A DNA stretch of 55,647 nucleotides from Actinomycetes bacterium (GTDB taxonomy: Bacteria; Actinomycetota; Actinomycetes; Nanopelagicales; Nanopelagicaceae), in assembly GCA_025355305.1 (NCBI GenBank), contig JANXZW010000028.1:1-55647 (forward strand). The letters are read 5' to 3'. The notes below the pieces were generated by a model, which was not told where the DNA came from, searched no databases, and saw only the letters and a program-made list of their open reading frames with translations. Below are positions 46,543-55,213 of this stretch, piece by piece. Each line of letters begins with the position of its first letter. Within the stretch, counting starts at the first letter, position 1. The position numbers and the translations under genes are program-made.

Positions 46543-47315
46543 GAGCGCGCCGCTCCTAGAAGTTCAATAGGGGAGACACTGGCATCTTCCACGATTTCAA
46601 CCCAGAGAATTGTGACATTGTCGGGTGCGCCCTTTTCGTGAACCGCGGCAACGAGTTCCTTCACAACATCCACCGAATCAACCCTCTTCAAAATGTTGAC
46701 GATTTCATAATCGGAGAGAACCGAAGTTAAACCATCGCTACAGAGTAGAAATTGATCCCCTACTTTTGCATCAAAGAGATGCAGAATCGGATCAATTCCA
46801 GAGTCGCCAATAAGGGCTTGAGTGAGTAGTGAGCGTTGTGGGTGATTGATCACCTCGTCTGGAGTCAGTCGTCCTTGATCAAGAAGTTCTTGCATGACGG
46901 TATGGTCATAACTCAACTGAACTAATTTCTTTCCATTCCATTGGTAGCACCGAGAGTCACCGATATGCAGGAGTTCAACGCGCCGTTCATTGAGATGAAG
47001 AGCAGTGAGTGTGGTACCCATTCCTTGCAATGTACGGTCAGAGTTCGCAACCTCTGCGATCTCATGATCGATCGAGAAGGAGATATTCAAGAGTAGATCT
47101 TCCCGAGATTCAGCATCTAAGGCGGGATCGCTCAGTACGGCAGAGAGATCTCTCACCGAGGTGATTGCGATCTTGGAAGCAACTTCTCCTCCAGCGTGAC
47201 CGCCCATTCCATCGGCCACCGCAACTAATCGCGGTGAGACCAAGGCAGCATCTTCGTTGCCATCGCGAACCAATCCCAGCTCACTTATCGCGATAGTTTT
47301 GAATGAGCGATTCAT
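46539..47315 (-). CDS. pstP: PP2C-family Ser/Thr phosphatase (PstP-like)
   Basis: 258 residues, PP2C domain only, with metal-binding motifs VRDGNEDAAL, VADGMGGHAGGE, LHIGDSRCYQW, LLCSDGLTSV and GAPDNVTILWV. It would reverse the action of the neighbouring kinase. Unlike mycobacterial PstP there is no C-terminal membrane helix or extracytoplasmic part; it ends at ELLGAARS. ATG at 47315; four-base overlap with the kinase gene. Confidence 0.92.
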   Translation of the reverse strand: MNRSFKTIAISELGLVRDGNEDAALVSPRLVAVADGMGGHAGGEVASKIAITSVRDLSAVLSDPALDAESREDLLLNISFSIDHEIAEVANSDRTLQGMGTTLTALHLNERRVELLHIGDSRCYQWNGKKLVQLSYDHTVMQELLDQGRLTPDEVINHPQRSLLTQALIGDSGIDPILHLFDAKVGDQFLLCSDGLTSVLSDYEIVNILKRVDSVDVVKELVAAVHEKGAPDNVTILWVEIVEDASVSPIELLGAARS

Positions 47316-47351
47316 AGATTTAGCCTAACGGTGCTAACCTCTTGGGAGTAA

Positions 47352-47434
47352 GCCCGAGTGGCGGAACGGCAGACGCGCACGATTCAGGTTCGTGTACTCG
47401 TAAGGGTGTAGGGGTTCAAATCCCCTCTCGGGCA
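47352..47434 (+). tRNA. tRNA-Leu (anticodon CAG)
   Basis: 83-base class II tRNA. Acceptor GCCCGAG pairs with CUCGGGC, anticodon stem CACGA/UCGUG flanks the loop UUCAGGU with CAG, a long variable arm (TACTCGTAAGGGTGT) follows, and the T arm GGGG/CCCC has the loop UUCAAAU. Discriminator A; CCA not encoded. Located between the phosphatase gene and pheA. Confidence 0.95.
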
Positions 47435-47478
47435 CTCACTTTGTCTAGGGGCGAGATTGGCTTAGGTAGAATCGACTA

Positions 47479-48312
47479 ATGAGCACTTATGCCTACCTGG
47501 GACCTGCGGGAACATTCACTGAGGCGGCCCTGATAGGCATCACCTCCCCCTCTGATCAACTCACTCCCGCCGCGAATGTGACTGCCGCCCTGGAGGCCGT
47601 CCGTAGTGGAGCCGCCGAATTCGCCTTGGTCCCCATAGAAAACTCCGTTGAGGGAGTGGTCGCCCGCACCCTAGATGAGTTGGCTACCGGTGCCGCCCTC
47701 GAGATAGTTGCCGAGACGACAATCCCCGTCAGCTTTTCGCTCATGACCCTACCTGAAAGCGTCTCCAAGACGATGACAAAAATTGCGACTCACCCACATG
47801 CCGAATCGCAGTGTCGTCAATTTATAGCTCGAGAGTTTCCCGGAGCAGAGATCGTCATGACTCCCTCCACCGCGGCAGCTGCCGAAGGCCTCAAAGATGG
47901 AAATTGGGATGGCGCTATCGCCGCTCGTATCGCTGCTGATAAATATGGCCTGGCCGTGATCGCCGAGAATATTGGAGATAACGAAGCAGCCGTTACGCGC
48001 TTCGTCTTGGTCCGCAAACCATCATCTACCTCCACTCCAACGGGAAATGATCGCACCTCGCTCGTTGCTTACCTCGATATCGATCATGCAGGAGCTCTCC
48101 TTGAGATCCTCACTGAATTCTCCAAGAATGACGTCAACCTCTCATTTATTCAAAGTAGACCTACAGGTCGCGAACTTGGGCACTATCACTTTATTATCGA
48201 TGTCGAGGGCCACCAAGCGGATCCTGCTGTCTCTCGCTCCATCAATGGCTTGCGCTCAATCTGTAAAGACATTCGAATTCTCGGTTCCTATCCGCGCGCA
48301 ACAACTAGATAG
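47479..48312 (+). CDS. pheA: Prephenate dehydratase
   Basis: Converts prephenate to phenylpyruvate for phenylalanine. 277 residues: catalytic domain with YLGPAGTFTEAAL, FALVPIENSVEGVV and the TRF motif (AAVTRFVLV), then a C-terminal ACT domain with GALLEILTEF and SRPTGRELGHYHFIIDVEG. The Phe-binding ESRP motif reads QSRP here, which might alter feedback inhibition. ATG at 47479, 44 bases after tRNA-Leu; serS starts 10 bases after its stop. Confidence 0.95.
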   Translation: MSTYAYLGPAGTFTEAALIGITSPSDQLTPAANVTAALEAVRSGAAEFALVPIENSVEGVVARTLDELATGAALEIVAETTIPVSFSLMTLPESVSKTMTKIATHPHAESQCRQFIAREFPGAEIVMTPSTAAAAEGLKDGNWDGAIAARIAADKYGLAVIAENIGDNEAAVTRFVLVRKPSSTSTPTGNDRTSLVAYLDIDHAGALLEILTEFSKNDVNLSFIQSRPTGRELGHYHFIIDVEGHQADPAVSRSINGLRSICKDIRILGSYPRATTR

Positions 48313-48321
48313 GCTAATGCT

Positions 48322-49584
48322 GTGATTGATTTAAAAATTCTGCGCGAAGACCCGCAGCGCGTGCGACTTTCTCAAAAAGTTCGTGGCGAGAGCGTAGAAA
48401 TTGTAGATCAACTTCTGAGCCTAGACCAGGCGCGTCGAACTGCAATTACAACCTTTGAGTCTCTCCGTGCAGAACAGAATATTCTCTCCAAGAGCGTTGG
48501 TGCAGCGAAGGGCGAAGAGAAGCTCGCACTTTTAGAGAGTGCTAAAGAACTATCGACGCGGGTGAAAGAGGCTGATTCTTTCCGGGCCGCCGCCGAAGCT
48601 GCTGCCGATGCGGCTCTCTTGCAAATTCACAATTTAATTAGCCCGGATGCACCTGTAGGTGGTGAAGCTGACTTCGTTGTTTTGGAGCATGTCGGAACTC
48701 CGCGTGATTTTGCAGCAGAAGGTTTTGAACCGCGTGACCATGTCGATCTCGGCAAGATTTTGAAGGCGATTGATACTGAACGTGGGGCTAAAGTGGCCGG
48801 TTCGCGCTCATATTACCTAACTGGTGTTGGCGCCCTTCTCGAGTTTGCTCTCGTTAATTACGCCATTTCATCGGCGAGTAAGGCGGGATTTACGCCGGTA
48901 ATTCCTCCCGTATTGGTTCGTCCGGAGGCGATGGAGGGGACAGGCTTTCTTGGGCAGGCTGCGGAGAATGTCTATCATTTGGCAGAGGATGATCTTTATC
49001 TAGTTGGAACGAGTGAGGTTCCCCTCGCCGCCTTTCACATGGATGAAATTGTGGATCAACTGCCACTTCGCTATGCGGGTTACTCATCTTGTTTCCGTCG
49101 CGAGGCAGGAACTTATGGCAAAGATACGCGTGGGATTATTCGCGTGCACCAGTTCGACAAGGTGGAAATGTTCATCTTCTGTGAACCAAAAGATGCGCTC
49201 GCCGAACACCAAAAGTTACTGCAATGGGAGAAAGATTTTCTCGATGCTATGGAGATCCCCTATCGCGTTATCGACGTCGCTTCGGGCGATCTCGGTGCAA
49301 GTGCCATTCGTAAATTTGATATTGAGGCATGGATACCAACACAAAGTGCCTACCGCGAGGTTACCAGCACATCTAATTGCACAGAATTCCAGGCGCGGCG
49401 TTTGAATATTCGCTATCGAGATGGGGAGGTTACCAAGCCGGTAGCAACTCTGAATGGAACCCTTGTCGCAATCCCCCGCATGATCGTTGCAATATTAGAG
49501 AATCATCAACAACCAGATGGTTCGGTCATCGTCCCTGCCGCTCTGCGCCCCTTCTTAGGAGTCGACCAATTACTTCCAGCATAA
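48322..49584 (+). CDS. serS: Seryl-tRNA synthetase
   Basis: Class II synthetase that charges tRNA-Ser. 420 residues from a GTG start ([14 protein letters not shown]). The N-terminal coiled-coil arm is about residues 28-105; the catalytic core has motif 2 [25 protein letters not shown] and motif 3 [20 protein letters not shown]. It lies between pheA and a HAD hydrolase gene, with a tRNA-Ser gene about 890 bases downstream. Confidence 0.98.
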   Translation: MIDLKILREDPQRVRLSQKVRGESVEIVDQLLSLDQARRTAITTFESLRAEQNILSKSVGAAKGEEKLALLESAKELSTRVKEADSFRAAAEAAADAALLQIHNLISPDAPVGGEADFVVLEHVGTPRDFAAEGFEPRDHVDLGKILKAIDTERGAKVAGSRSYYLTGVGALLEFALVNYAISSASKAGFTPVIPPVLVRPEAMEGTGFLGQAAENVYHLAEDDLYLVGTSEVPLAAFHMDEIVDQLPLRYAGYSSCFRREAGTYGKDTRGIIRVHQFDKVEMFIFCEPKDALAEHQKLLQWEKDFLDAMEIPYRVIDVASGDLGASAIRKFDIEAWIPTQSAYREVTSTSNCTEFQARRLNIRYRDGEVTKPVATLNGTLVAIPRMIVAILENHQQPDGSVIVPAALRPFLGVDQLLPA

Positions 49585-50405
49585 ACGGCATAAAAGGTAG
49601 TCGACCTAAAGTTATCGCAACAGATTTAGATGGGACGATCGTCTCATCCTATGAGCGGATCTCTAGTCGAACGATCGAAACATTTACTCGGGCCCATGAA
49701 TCCGGTATCGAAATTTTCTTTGTAACGGGGCGACCTCCACGTTGGATGCATGAAATCAAAGAGGCATTTGGTTTTGGCAATGCAATTTGCGCCAATGGCG
49801 CGATGCACTATGACCTATTAAATGAAGAGGTTATCGAAGAGTGGTTGATCCCACTTGACCAGCAATTTGAATTTGTTAAGCGGATGCGCAGCGCAGTTCC
49901 CTCGATCTCCTTTGCCACTGAATACGGCGATGAGTTTCACCACGAGAGCGCCTACATTCCACGTTGGGATGTAGGAGTTGACATTCACCCAGTAGAACGG
50001 ATCGAAGAGAAATTACTCAAGCCGGCATTTAAGATGCTCGCGCGTTGCTCCAATCTCGAATTTACATCAGATCAACTCCTTGAAATCGCCGTAAAAGAAG
50101 CCGGCGATCTCGTGACGATCACGCACTCCAATGCGGGGGAATCACTCCTTGAGATTTCTTGCCTTGGAGTTAGTAAAGGGGAGACCCTTGCCAAGCTCAC
50201 TGGGCGGATGGGCTTCACCGCGGAGGATGTAGTCACATTTGGCGATAATCCCAATGATTTTTCGATGCTCTCGTGGGCATCGCGCTCGTGGGCGATGGCC
50301 GATGGCCACCGCGATGGACCAAAGTTTGCCAAGTTCCTCGCCCAACCCCACCACCATGATGGTGTGGCAATAGTGATTGATGAGTTACTGGCACTACCGC
50401 AGTAG
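49569..50405 (+). CDS. HAD-superfamily (Cof-type) phosphatase, probable AUU start
   Basis: About 278 residues. HAD motif I is DLDGTIV (Asp19/Asp21 from the chosen start), motif II in FFVTGRP, motif III at the Lys of GVSKGETL, and motif [12 protein letters not shown]; a Cof-type cap lies between. There is no ATG, GTG or TTG in frame close before motif I. ATT at 49569 has AGGAG at 49557-49561 with a seven-base spacing, so it is the best start; ATA at 49581, overlapping the serS TAA, is the next. An ATG exists only at 49377, deep inside serS. Substrate unknown; Cof-type enzymes are sugar-phosphate or nucleotide phosphatases. Confidence 0.85.
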   Translation: MTSSINGIKGSRPKVIATDLDGTIVSSYERISSRTIETFTRAHESGIEIFFVTGRPPRWMHEIKEAFGFGNAICANGAMHYDLLNEEVIEEWLIPLDQQFEFVKRMRSAVPSISFATEYGDEFHHESAYIPRWDVGVDIHPVERIEEKLLKPAFKMLARCSNLEFTSDQLLEIAVKEAGDLVTITHSNAGESLLEISCLGVSKGETLAKLTGRMGFTAEDVVTFGDNPNDFSMLSWASRSWAMADGHRDGPKFAKFLAQPHHHDGVAIVIDELLALPQ

Positions 50406-50424
50406 CCTCATCAATGTATTGCTC

Positions 50425-50449
50425 CGGGGCAGGGGATTTTGCCGCCCCG
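50425..50449 (+). terminator. GC-rich hairpin after the HAD gene (possible terminator)
   Basis: GGGGCA (50426-50431) can pair with TGCC-G-CCCC (50440-50448) with one bulged G. No U-tract follows, so termination would be weak or Rho-linked. It separates the pheA-serS-HAD unit from tRNA-Ser. Confidence 0.35.
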
Positions 50450-50473
50450 CCCCCCTCCAGTAAGTTTGTCCAC

Positions 50474-50559
50474 GGAGGGCTCGCATAGCGGCCGAGTGCA
50501 CCGGTCTTGAAAACCGGCAAGGGAAACCTTCGTGGGTTCAAATCCCACGCCCTCCGCCA
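50474..50559 (+). tRNA. tRNA-Ser (anticodon UGA)
   Basis: 83-base class II tRNA plus encoded CCA. Acceptor GGAGGGC pairs with GCCCUCC, anticodon stem CCGGU/ACCGG flanks CUUGAAA with UGA, a variable arm CAAGGGAAACCTTC follows, and the T arm GUGGG/CCCAC has loop UUCAAAU. Discriminator G as in serine tRNAs; CCA at 50557-50559. It is close to serS, its own synthetase gene. Confidence 0.96.
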
Positions 50560-50653
50560 GTTTTGCGCCAAATCTCACTCTTGTGGGCGATTTCACCTCT
50601 ACAAGCGCGCCCCCTGCCTAGCGTTAAATGTCTTGGGGCACGAAACTTCTCCC

Positions 50654-51475
50654 ATGGCAATTGATACCTCAGGCAATGGCGTCTTCTCAGAGGGCCGAGC
50701 GAAACTTACCGCTCGAACTCTGCGCACAGATAAGTGGTGGCTCCAACCCTTCATCACCGTTCTCGTGCTTTTCTCATTCATCGTGTACGCAACCTTCCGT
50801 GCCTTTGAAAACGGGAAGTACTTTGCACAACCGCTGATCTCTCCTTTCTACTCTCCCTGTCTGGCATCTAACTGCGTAAAAGATTCCACCTCCTTCGTTG
50901 GAACTTTTTTTGGGACGTATCACGTCCTTGGAATGACGGTCTCTCCCTCACTATTTATCTTGATCTTCCCTCTCGCCTTTCGAATGACTTGTTACTACTA
51001 CCGCAAGGCTTACTACCGCTCCTTCTGGATGTCACCACCCGCTTGTGCCGTCGCAGAGCCACATACCAAGTACACCGGTGAGACTCGTGCCCCACTCATC
51101 TTGCAGAACGGGCATCGCTACGCCTTCTACGCTGGTCTAGTCTTCAATGTCTTCCTCACCATTGATGCGGTTGGTGCGTTTAGAAATGAGAAGGGTCAAT
51201 GGGGACATATGTCGATCGGGACGCTTGTTCTTCTTGCCAACGCAACATTCTTGTGGCTGTACTCCGCCTCTTGCCATACCTGTCGCCATACAGTTGGAGG
51301 TCGCCTGCGTAACTTCTCCCAGCACCCGATCCGTTACAAGCTGTGGACCTGGGTTTCAATTTTGAACCACAAACACCAACAATTTGCTTGGGTCTCGCTC
51401 TTTGGAGTTGCACTTGCTGATCTCTATGTCCGCCAGGTTTCTGGTCACTCCATCCGCAATCTCTACTTCTTCTAA
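50654..51475 (+). CDS. sdhC: Succinate dehydrogenase membrane anchor (large actinobacterial type)
   Basis: 273 residues from the ATG at 50654 (MAIDTSGNGVFSEG); a longer frame to 50507 runs into tRNA-Ser and is rejected. About five membrane helices contain several histidines (TYHVLG, NGHRYAFYAG, SASCHTCRHTVGG), candidates for haem b. The single large anchor followed by the FAD and Fe-S subunit genes matches mycobacterial Sdh1 (Rv0249c-Rv0247c). It passes electrons to the quinone pool. Confidence 0.88.
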   Translation: MAIDTSGNGVFSEGRAKLTARTLRTDKWWLQPFITVLVLFSFIVYATFRAFENGKYFAQPLISPFYSPCLASNCVKDSTSFVGTFFGTYHVLGMTVSPSLFILIFPLAFRMTCYYYRKAYYRSFWMSPPACAVAEPHTKYTGETRAPLILQNGHRYAFYAGLVFNVFLTIDAVGAFRNEKGQWGHMSIGTLVLLANATFLWLYSASCHTCRHTVGGRLRNFSQHPIRYKLWTWVSILNHKHQQFAWVSLFGVALADLYVRQVSGHSIRNLYFF

Positions 51476-51488
51476 AGGCGAATAGAAC

Positions 51489-53375
51489 ATGACTTCACAG
51501 ATAGAACATTATAAGTATGACATCGTAGTTATTGGTGCAGGAGGAGCTGGTCTGCGTGCTGCGGTAGAAGCGCGGGAAGCCGGTCTTTCAGTTGCGATCG
51601 TTTGCAAATCCCTATTTGGCAAGGCGCACACCGTCATGGCTGAAGGTGGAGCCGCGGCTTCGATGGGAAATGTAAACGAAAAAGATAATTGGATGGTGCA
51701 CTTTCGCGACACTATGCGCGGAGGCAAATTTCTCAATCACTACCGAATGGCAGAACTTCATGCCAAGGAAGCGCCAGATCGTATCTGGGAGTTAGAGACT
51801 TGGGGTGCGCTCTTTGATCGCACTCAAGAGGGAAAGATTTCACAGCGTAACTTCGGTGGCCATGAATATCCGCGCCTGGCACATGTAGGTGATCGCACGG
51901 GACTTGAGCTGATTCGCACAATGCAACAACGGATCGTTGCACTCCAACAGAAAGATGGTCGTGACACAGGCGATGCAGAGAAGATGATCAAAGTCTTCGC
52001 GGAAGTTACCATCACCGAGATTCTCAAGGAGAACGGCAAGGTCGCTGGCGCTTACGGATATCGTCGAGAGAATGGTCAAGAGATTCTCTTTGAAGCACCC
52101 GCTGTGGTCATCGCCACAGGAGGCGTCGGTAAGACCTTTAAAATCACTTCAAACTCATGGGAGGGCACGGGCGATGGCCACGCGCTCGCCCTTAAGGCCG
52201 GGGCGAACTTGGTTGATATGGAGTTCTTACAATTCCACCCAACAGGAATGGTCTGGCCGCTCTCGGTTAAAGGAATTCTCGTCACCGAATCGGTTCGCGG
52301 TGAAGGCGGGATTCTGACCAATAGCCTGGGTGAACGCTTTATGTTCAAGTACATTCCTGATGTATTTAAAGATAAATATGCCGATAACGAAGCGGAAGCT
52401 GATCGCTGGTATGTCGATCAAGATAATAACCGTCGCCCACCTGAGCTTCTGCCACGAGATGAAGTTGCTCGCGCGATTAACTCTGAGGTTAAAGCGGGAC
52501 GTGGAACTGAGCACGGTGGAGTCTTTCTAGATGTATCAAAGCGACTCTCTGCTGAGGTGATTAAGAAGCGTCTTCCATCTATGTGGCATCAGTTCTACGA
52601 GCTTGCCGGTGTGGATATCACCAAGGAGGCGATGGAGGTAGGACCTACTTGCCACTACGTCATGGGTGGCGTCGAAGTTGAACCAGATACCGCAGCTGCG
52701 GTTGGTGTTGATGGACTCTTTGCTGCTGGAGAAGTGGCAGGAGGTATGCATGGTTCAAATCGTCTCGGTGGAAACTCACTCACAGATCTTTTGGTTTTCG
52801 GCCGTCGTGCCGGAAAGGGCGCTGCCGAATATGTGAAGTCGCACGGTGCAAATCCCGTTACCGATGAGACTCTTGCCACGGCGGCGGAAAAGATCGCTGC
52901 TCCATTCATTAGCGCCGGTGGCGAAAATGCATATACGTTGCACACCGATCTGCAAGAGGTGACTCATAACCTAGTGGGAATTATCCGCACCGGTGATGAA
53001 CTAAGTGAGGCAATTACAAAGATCGCCGAACTCCGTAAGCGCAGCGCAGATATCTCAGTGACCGGTGATCGCATATTTAATCCCGGGTTTCATCTCGTCT
53101 TTGATCTCGACAATATGCTGCTCGTTGCTGAGAGCACCGCTAAATCGGCTCTAGCTCGTGAAGAGTCGCGCGGCGGGCATACTCGTGATGACTTCCCGGG
53201 TATGAATTCCACCTGGCGCCAGGTCAATCATATTTCGAGCTTCGATGGTGAAAAAGTAAATATCAAGACTCAGCCACTACCTGTTCTGCCTAAGGAGCTC
53301 TTTGATCTCTTTGATGTGCACGAACTTGAGAAGTACATGACTCCCCAGGAAATTGCGAAAGGTGGATCCAATTAA
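51489..53375 (+). CDS. sdhA: Succinate dehydrogenase flavoprotein subunit
   Basis: 628 residues. FAD-binding DIVVIGAGGAGLRAAVEA at the start; the covalent-FAD His is in KAHTVMAEGGAAA. The active site has the QFHPTGMVWPL segment, SVRGEGGILTN and the HGSNRLGGNSLTDLLVFGRRAG block. It oxidises succinate to fumarate and links the TCA cycle to respiration. 13 bases after the anchor gene, and its stop overlaps the sdhB ATG by one base. Confidence 0.97.
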   Translation: MTSQIEHYKYDIVVIGAGGAGLRAAVEAREAGLSVAIVCKSLFGKAHTVMAEGGAAASMGNVNEKDNWMVHFRDTMRGGKFLNHYRMAELHAKEAPDRIWELETWGALFDRTQEGKISQRNFGGHEYPRLAHVGDRTGLELIRTMQQRIVALQQKDGRDTGDAEKMIKVFAEVTITEILKENGKVAGAYGYRRENGQEILFEAPAVVIATGGVGKTFKITSNSWEGTGDGHALALKAGANLVDMEFLQFHPTGMVWPLSVKGILVTESVRGEGGILTNSLGERFMFKYIPDVFKDKYADNEAEADRWYVDQDNNRRPPELLPRDEVARAINSEVKAGRGTEHGGVFLDVSKRLSAEVIKKRLPSMWHQFYELAGVDITKEAMEVGPTCHYVMGGVEVEPDTAAAVGVDGLFAAGEVAGGMHGSNRLGGNSLTDLLVFGRRAGKGAAEYVKSHGANPVTDETLATAAEKIAAPFISAGGENAYTLHTDLQEVTHNLVGIIRTGDELSEAITKIAELRKRSADISVTGDRIFNPGFHLVFDLDNMLLVAESTAKSALAREESRGGHTRDDFPGMNSTWRQVNHISSFDGEKVNIKTQPLPVLPKELFDLFDVHELEKYMTPQEIAKGGSN

Positions 53376-54136
53376 TGGCACGCACACTGAAACTTCGTAT
53401 CTGGCGCGGTAATGATAAAGATGGTGGCCTGCAGGATGTCACGGTCGAGGCAAATAATGGTGAGGTAGTGCTTGACATCATCCATCGCGTCCAGGCAACC
53501 CAAATGGGTGATCTAGCGGTGCGTTGGAATTGCAAGGCCGGTAAGTGCGGCTCTTGTTCGATGGAGATCAACGGAAAGCCACGACTGGCATGTATGACTC
53601 AGGTTTCGGCATATGGCGAAGATGAGGTAATCACGATTACACCTCTCCGCGCCTTCCCAGTCATCAAAGATCTCGTTACCGATCTCTCTTTCAATTACAA
53701 GAAGGCGATGGAGGTTCGGGCTTATGAGCACCCCGCCGATCTAGCCCCGGGTGAGGCCCGGATGCAGCAGATTGACGTGGAGCGCTCTCAAGAGTTCCGT
53801 AAGTGCATCGAGTGCTTCCTCTGTCAGGACACCTGCCATGTAATTCGGGATCACGAGGAGAACAAGAAATCCTTCGCCGGGCCTAGATTCTTTATCCGGC
53901 TGGCTGAACTAGATATGCACCCGCTGGACACGCTGCGAAATCGAAAGCAGAGCGCCCAAGAGGAGCATGGCCTGGGAATGTGCAACATCACCAAGTGCTG
54001 TACGGAGGTCTGCCCGGAGCACATCCGGATCACAGATAACGCAATTATCCCCATGAAGGAGCGCGTTGTTGACGTTAAGTACGACCCACTTCGCTGGTTA
54101 GGCTCGGTTATTAGAAAGCGAGAAGGTATCCTCTAG
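53375..54136 (+). CDS. sdhB: Succinate dehydrogenase iron-sulfur subunit
   Basis: 253 residues. The [2Fe-2S] cluster is at CKAGKCGSC (about residues 53-61). A ferredoxin-like second domain has CIECFLCQDTCH and CNITKCCTEVCPEH for the 4Fe-4S and 3Fe-4S clusters. It relays electrons from SdhA to the membrane anchor. Length and motifs fit the Sdh1-type subunit. Confidence 0.96.
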   Translation: MARTLKLRIWRGNDKDGGLQDVTVEANNGEVVLDIIHRVQATQMGDLAVRWNCKAGKCGSCSMEINGKPRLACMTQVSAYGEDEVITITPLRAFPVIKDLVTDLSFNYKKAMEVRAYEHPADLAPGEARMQQIDVERSQEFRKCIECFLCQDTCHVIRDHEENKKSFAGPRFFIRLAELDMHPLDTLRNRKQSAQEEHGLGMCNITKCCTEVCPEHIRITDNAIIPMKERVVDVKYDPLRWLGSVIRKREGIL

Positions 54137-54138
54137 GC

Positions 54139-54492
54139 ATGAGGATATTGGTTCGTTGGGGAGTTTTGGCTCTCGCCGTCTGGGCGGCTACCGGTCTGGT
54201 TCCAGGTATCAAGGTTCATGGTGGTGCTTGGGATTATCTCTGGGTTGCGTTGATCTTCTCGGTTATTAATACCTTCTTAGGTTCATTCCTAAAATTAATG
54301 ACCCTTCCAGCGGTGATTCTCAGCGCGGGTCTCTTTTTGATTGTTATCAACGCGGCGATGTTGGAGATCACAACACATATCAGCACCGCACTCACCATTA
54401 CATCCTTCTGGTCCGCCATCTTTGCCTCAATTATCATCAGCCTGGTTTCGGGGGCAGGATCGCGCTTAACTTCAAGACGAAATTGGAGCTAA
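54139..54492 (+). CDS. YvlD/phage-holin-like four-helix membrane protein
   Basis: 117 residues with four predicted membrane helices and the YvlD/DUF360 pattern: WAATGLVPGIKVHG after helix 1, then VINTFLGSFLKLMTLPAVILSAGLF. The family is widespread and mostly of unknown function; the name phage holin family refers to a fold, not to phage origin here. Starts two bases after sdhB and overlaps the first FluC gene by ten bases. Confidence 0.82.
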   Translation: MRILVRWGVLALAVWAATGLVPGIKVHGGAWDYLWVALIFSVINTFLGSFLKLMTLPAVILSAGLFLIVINAAMLEITTHISTALTITSFWSAIFASIIISLVSGAGSRLTSRRNWS

Positions 54493-54878
54493 AAAAACTC
54501 TCCGTTATCTCCCTCGGCGGAATCGTTGGTTCGTTAGCACGTTGGAGTTTCTCTCTTGTGATCGTGGATCCCGGCTTTCCTTGGGCAACTCTCTGCGTTA
54601 ATTATCTGGGTGCTCTTTTTTTAACCGCGATTCTTATTTACAGCAAGCACCATCCAAATCCCCGGTGGTGGTGGCGCCCAGGGCTAGGGACGGGATTCTG
54701 TGGGGGATTTACAACGTACTCTGCATTTGCGGTGCAAGTCGATCATGATTTTAATACACACAGCTACCACTCCATGGTTGCCTACGTACTCGCCTCATTG
54801 ATCGGAACTTTCATCCTGGTCTTTGCCACACATGAGTATCTGGATAAGAGATGGGCGCAGAAGGTCGGTAAGAAATGA
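54483..54878 (+). CDS. crcB: Fluoride channel subunit FluC/CrcB (first copy)
   Basis: 131 residues from a TTG start inside the YvlD-like gene. Four helices; GGIVGSLARW in helix 1, the pore asparagine in CVNYLGALFL, and GTGFCGGFTTYSAFAVQ in helix 3 with the Phe/Thr/Ser residues of the pore. Positive charges sit at the N-terminus, the helix 2-3 loop and the C-tail, which predicts both ends inside. Paired with the second copy (four-base overlap). Confidence 0.9.
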   Translation: MELKKLSVISLGGIVGSLARWSFSLVIVDPGFPWATLCVNYLGALFLTAILIYSKHHPNPRWWWRPGLGTGFCGGFTTYSAFAVQVDHDFNTHSYHSMVAYVLASLIGTFILVFATHEYLDKRWAQKVGKK

Positions 54879-55213
54879 GAGCTCTTCTTATCGCTATTGG
54901 CGCAGGTATTGGAGCGCCGCTGCGTTACCTAATCGATCAAGGTGTGAAGCGCTCGCGTAAATACCACCTGCCAATCGAGACTCTTTTTATCAACGTGCTC
55001 GGCTCATTCGTCTTGGGAATCACTCTGCATCGCGATGCCAGGTTGGGTTACCTCTTTGGAACTGGCTTCGCTGGTGCATTCACCACATGGTCTGCCTTTG
55101 CATTAGAGGGTCACGATCTATTCAAGGCGCGGCGACATTGGGTGGCGTGGAGTTATTTGGGGTTAACACTCACCCTTGGAGTTTTAGCTGCTGCGGCGGG
55201 AAATGCAATTTAG
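54875..55213 (+). CDS. crcB: Fluoride channel subunit FluC/CrcB (second copy)
   Basis: 112 residues, ATG overlapping the first copy by four bases. Family motifs: GAGIGAPLRYLIDQ, FINVLGSFVLG and GTGFAGAFTTWSAFALE. Positive charges are in the helix 1-2 loop (KRSRK) and the helix 3-4 loop (KARR), the opposite distribution to the first copy. That predicts reversed orientation and an obligate heterodimer. The stop overlaps the convergent peptidase gene by four bases. Confidence 0.9.
   Translation: MRALLIAIGAGIGAPLRYLIDQGVKRSRKYHLPIETLFINVLGSFVLGITLHRDARLGYLFGTGFAGAFTTWSAFALEGHDLFKARRHWVAWSYLGLTLTLGVLAAAAGNAI

Noticed and set aside
49377-49568. N-terminal extension of the HAD frame back to an ATG inside serS
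   Set aside because: It would overlap conserved serS coding sequence by about 200 bases and its translation is low-complexity and unlike HAD proteins.
50507-50653. Longer start for the succinate dehydrogenase anchor
   Set aside because: The extension begins inside tRNA-Ser and shows no conserved protein sequence.
54139-54492. Phage holin or prophage remnant
   Set aside because: The YvlD-like family is chromosomal and widespread; no phage genes, integrase or attachment sites nearby.
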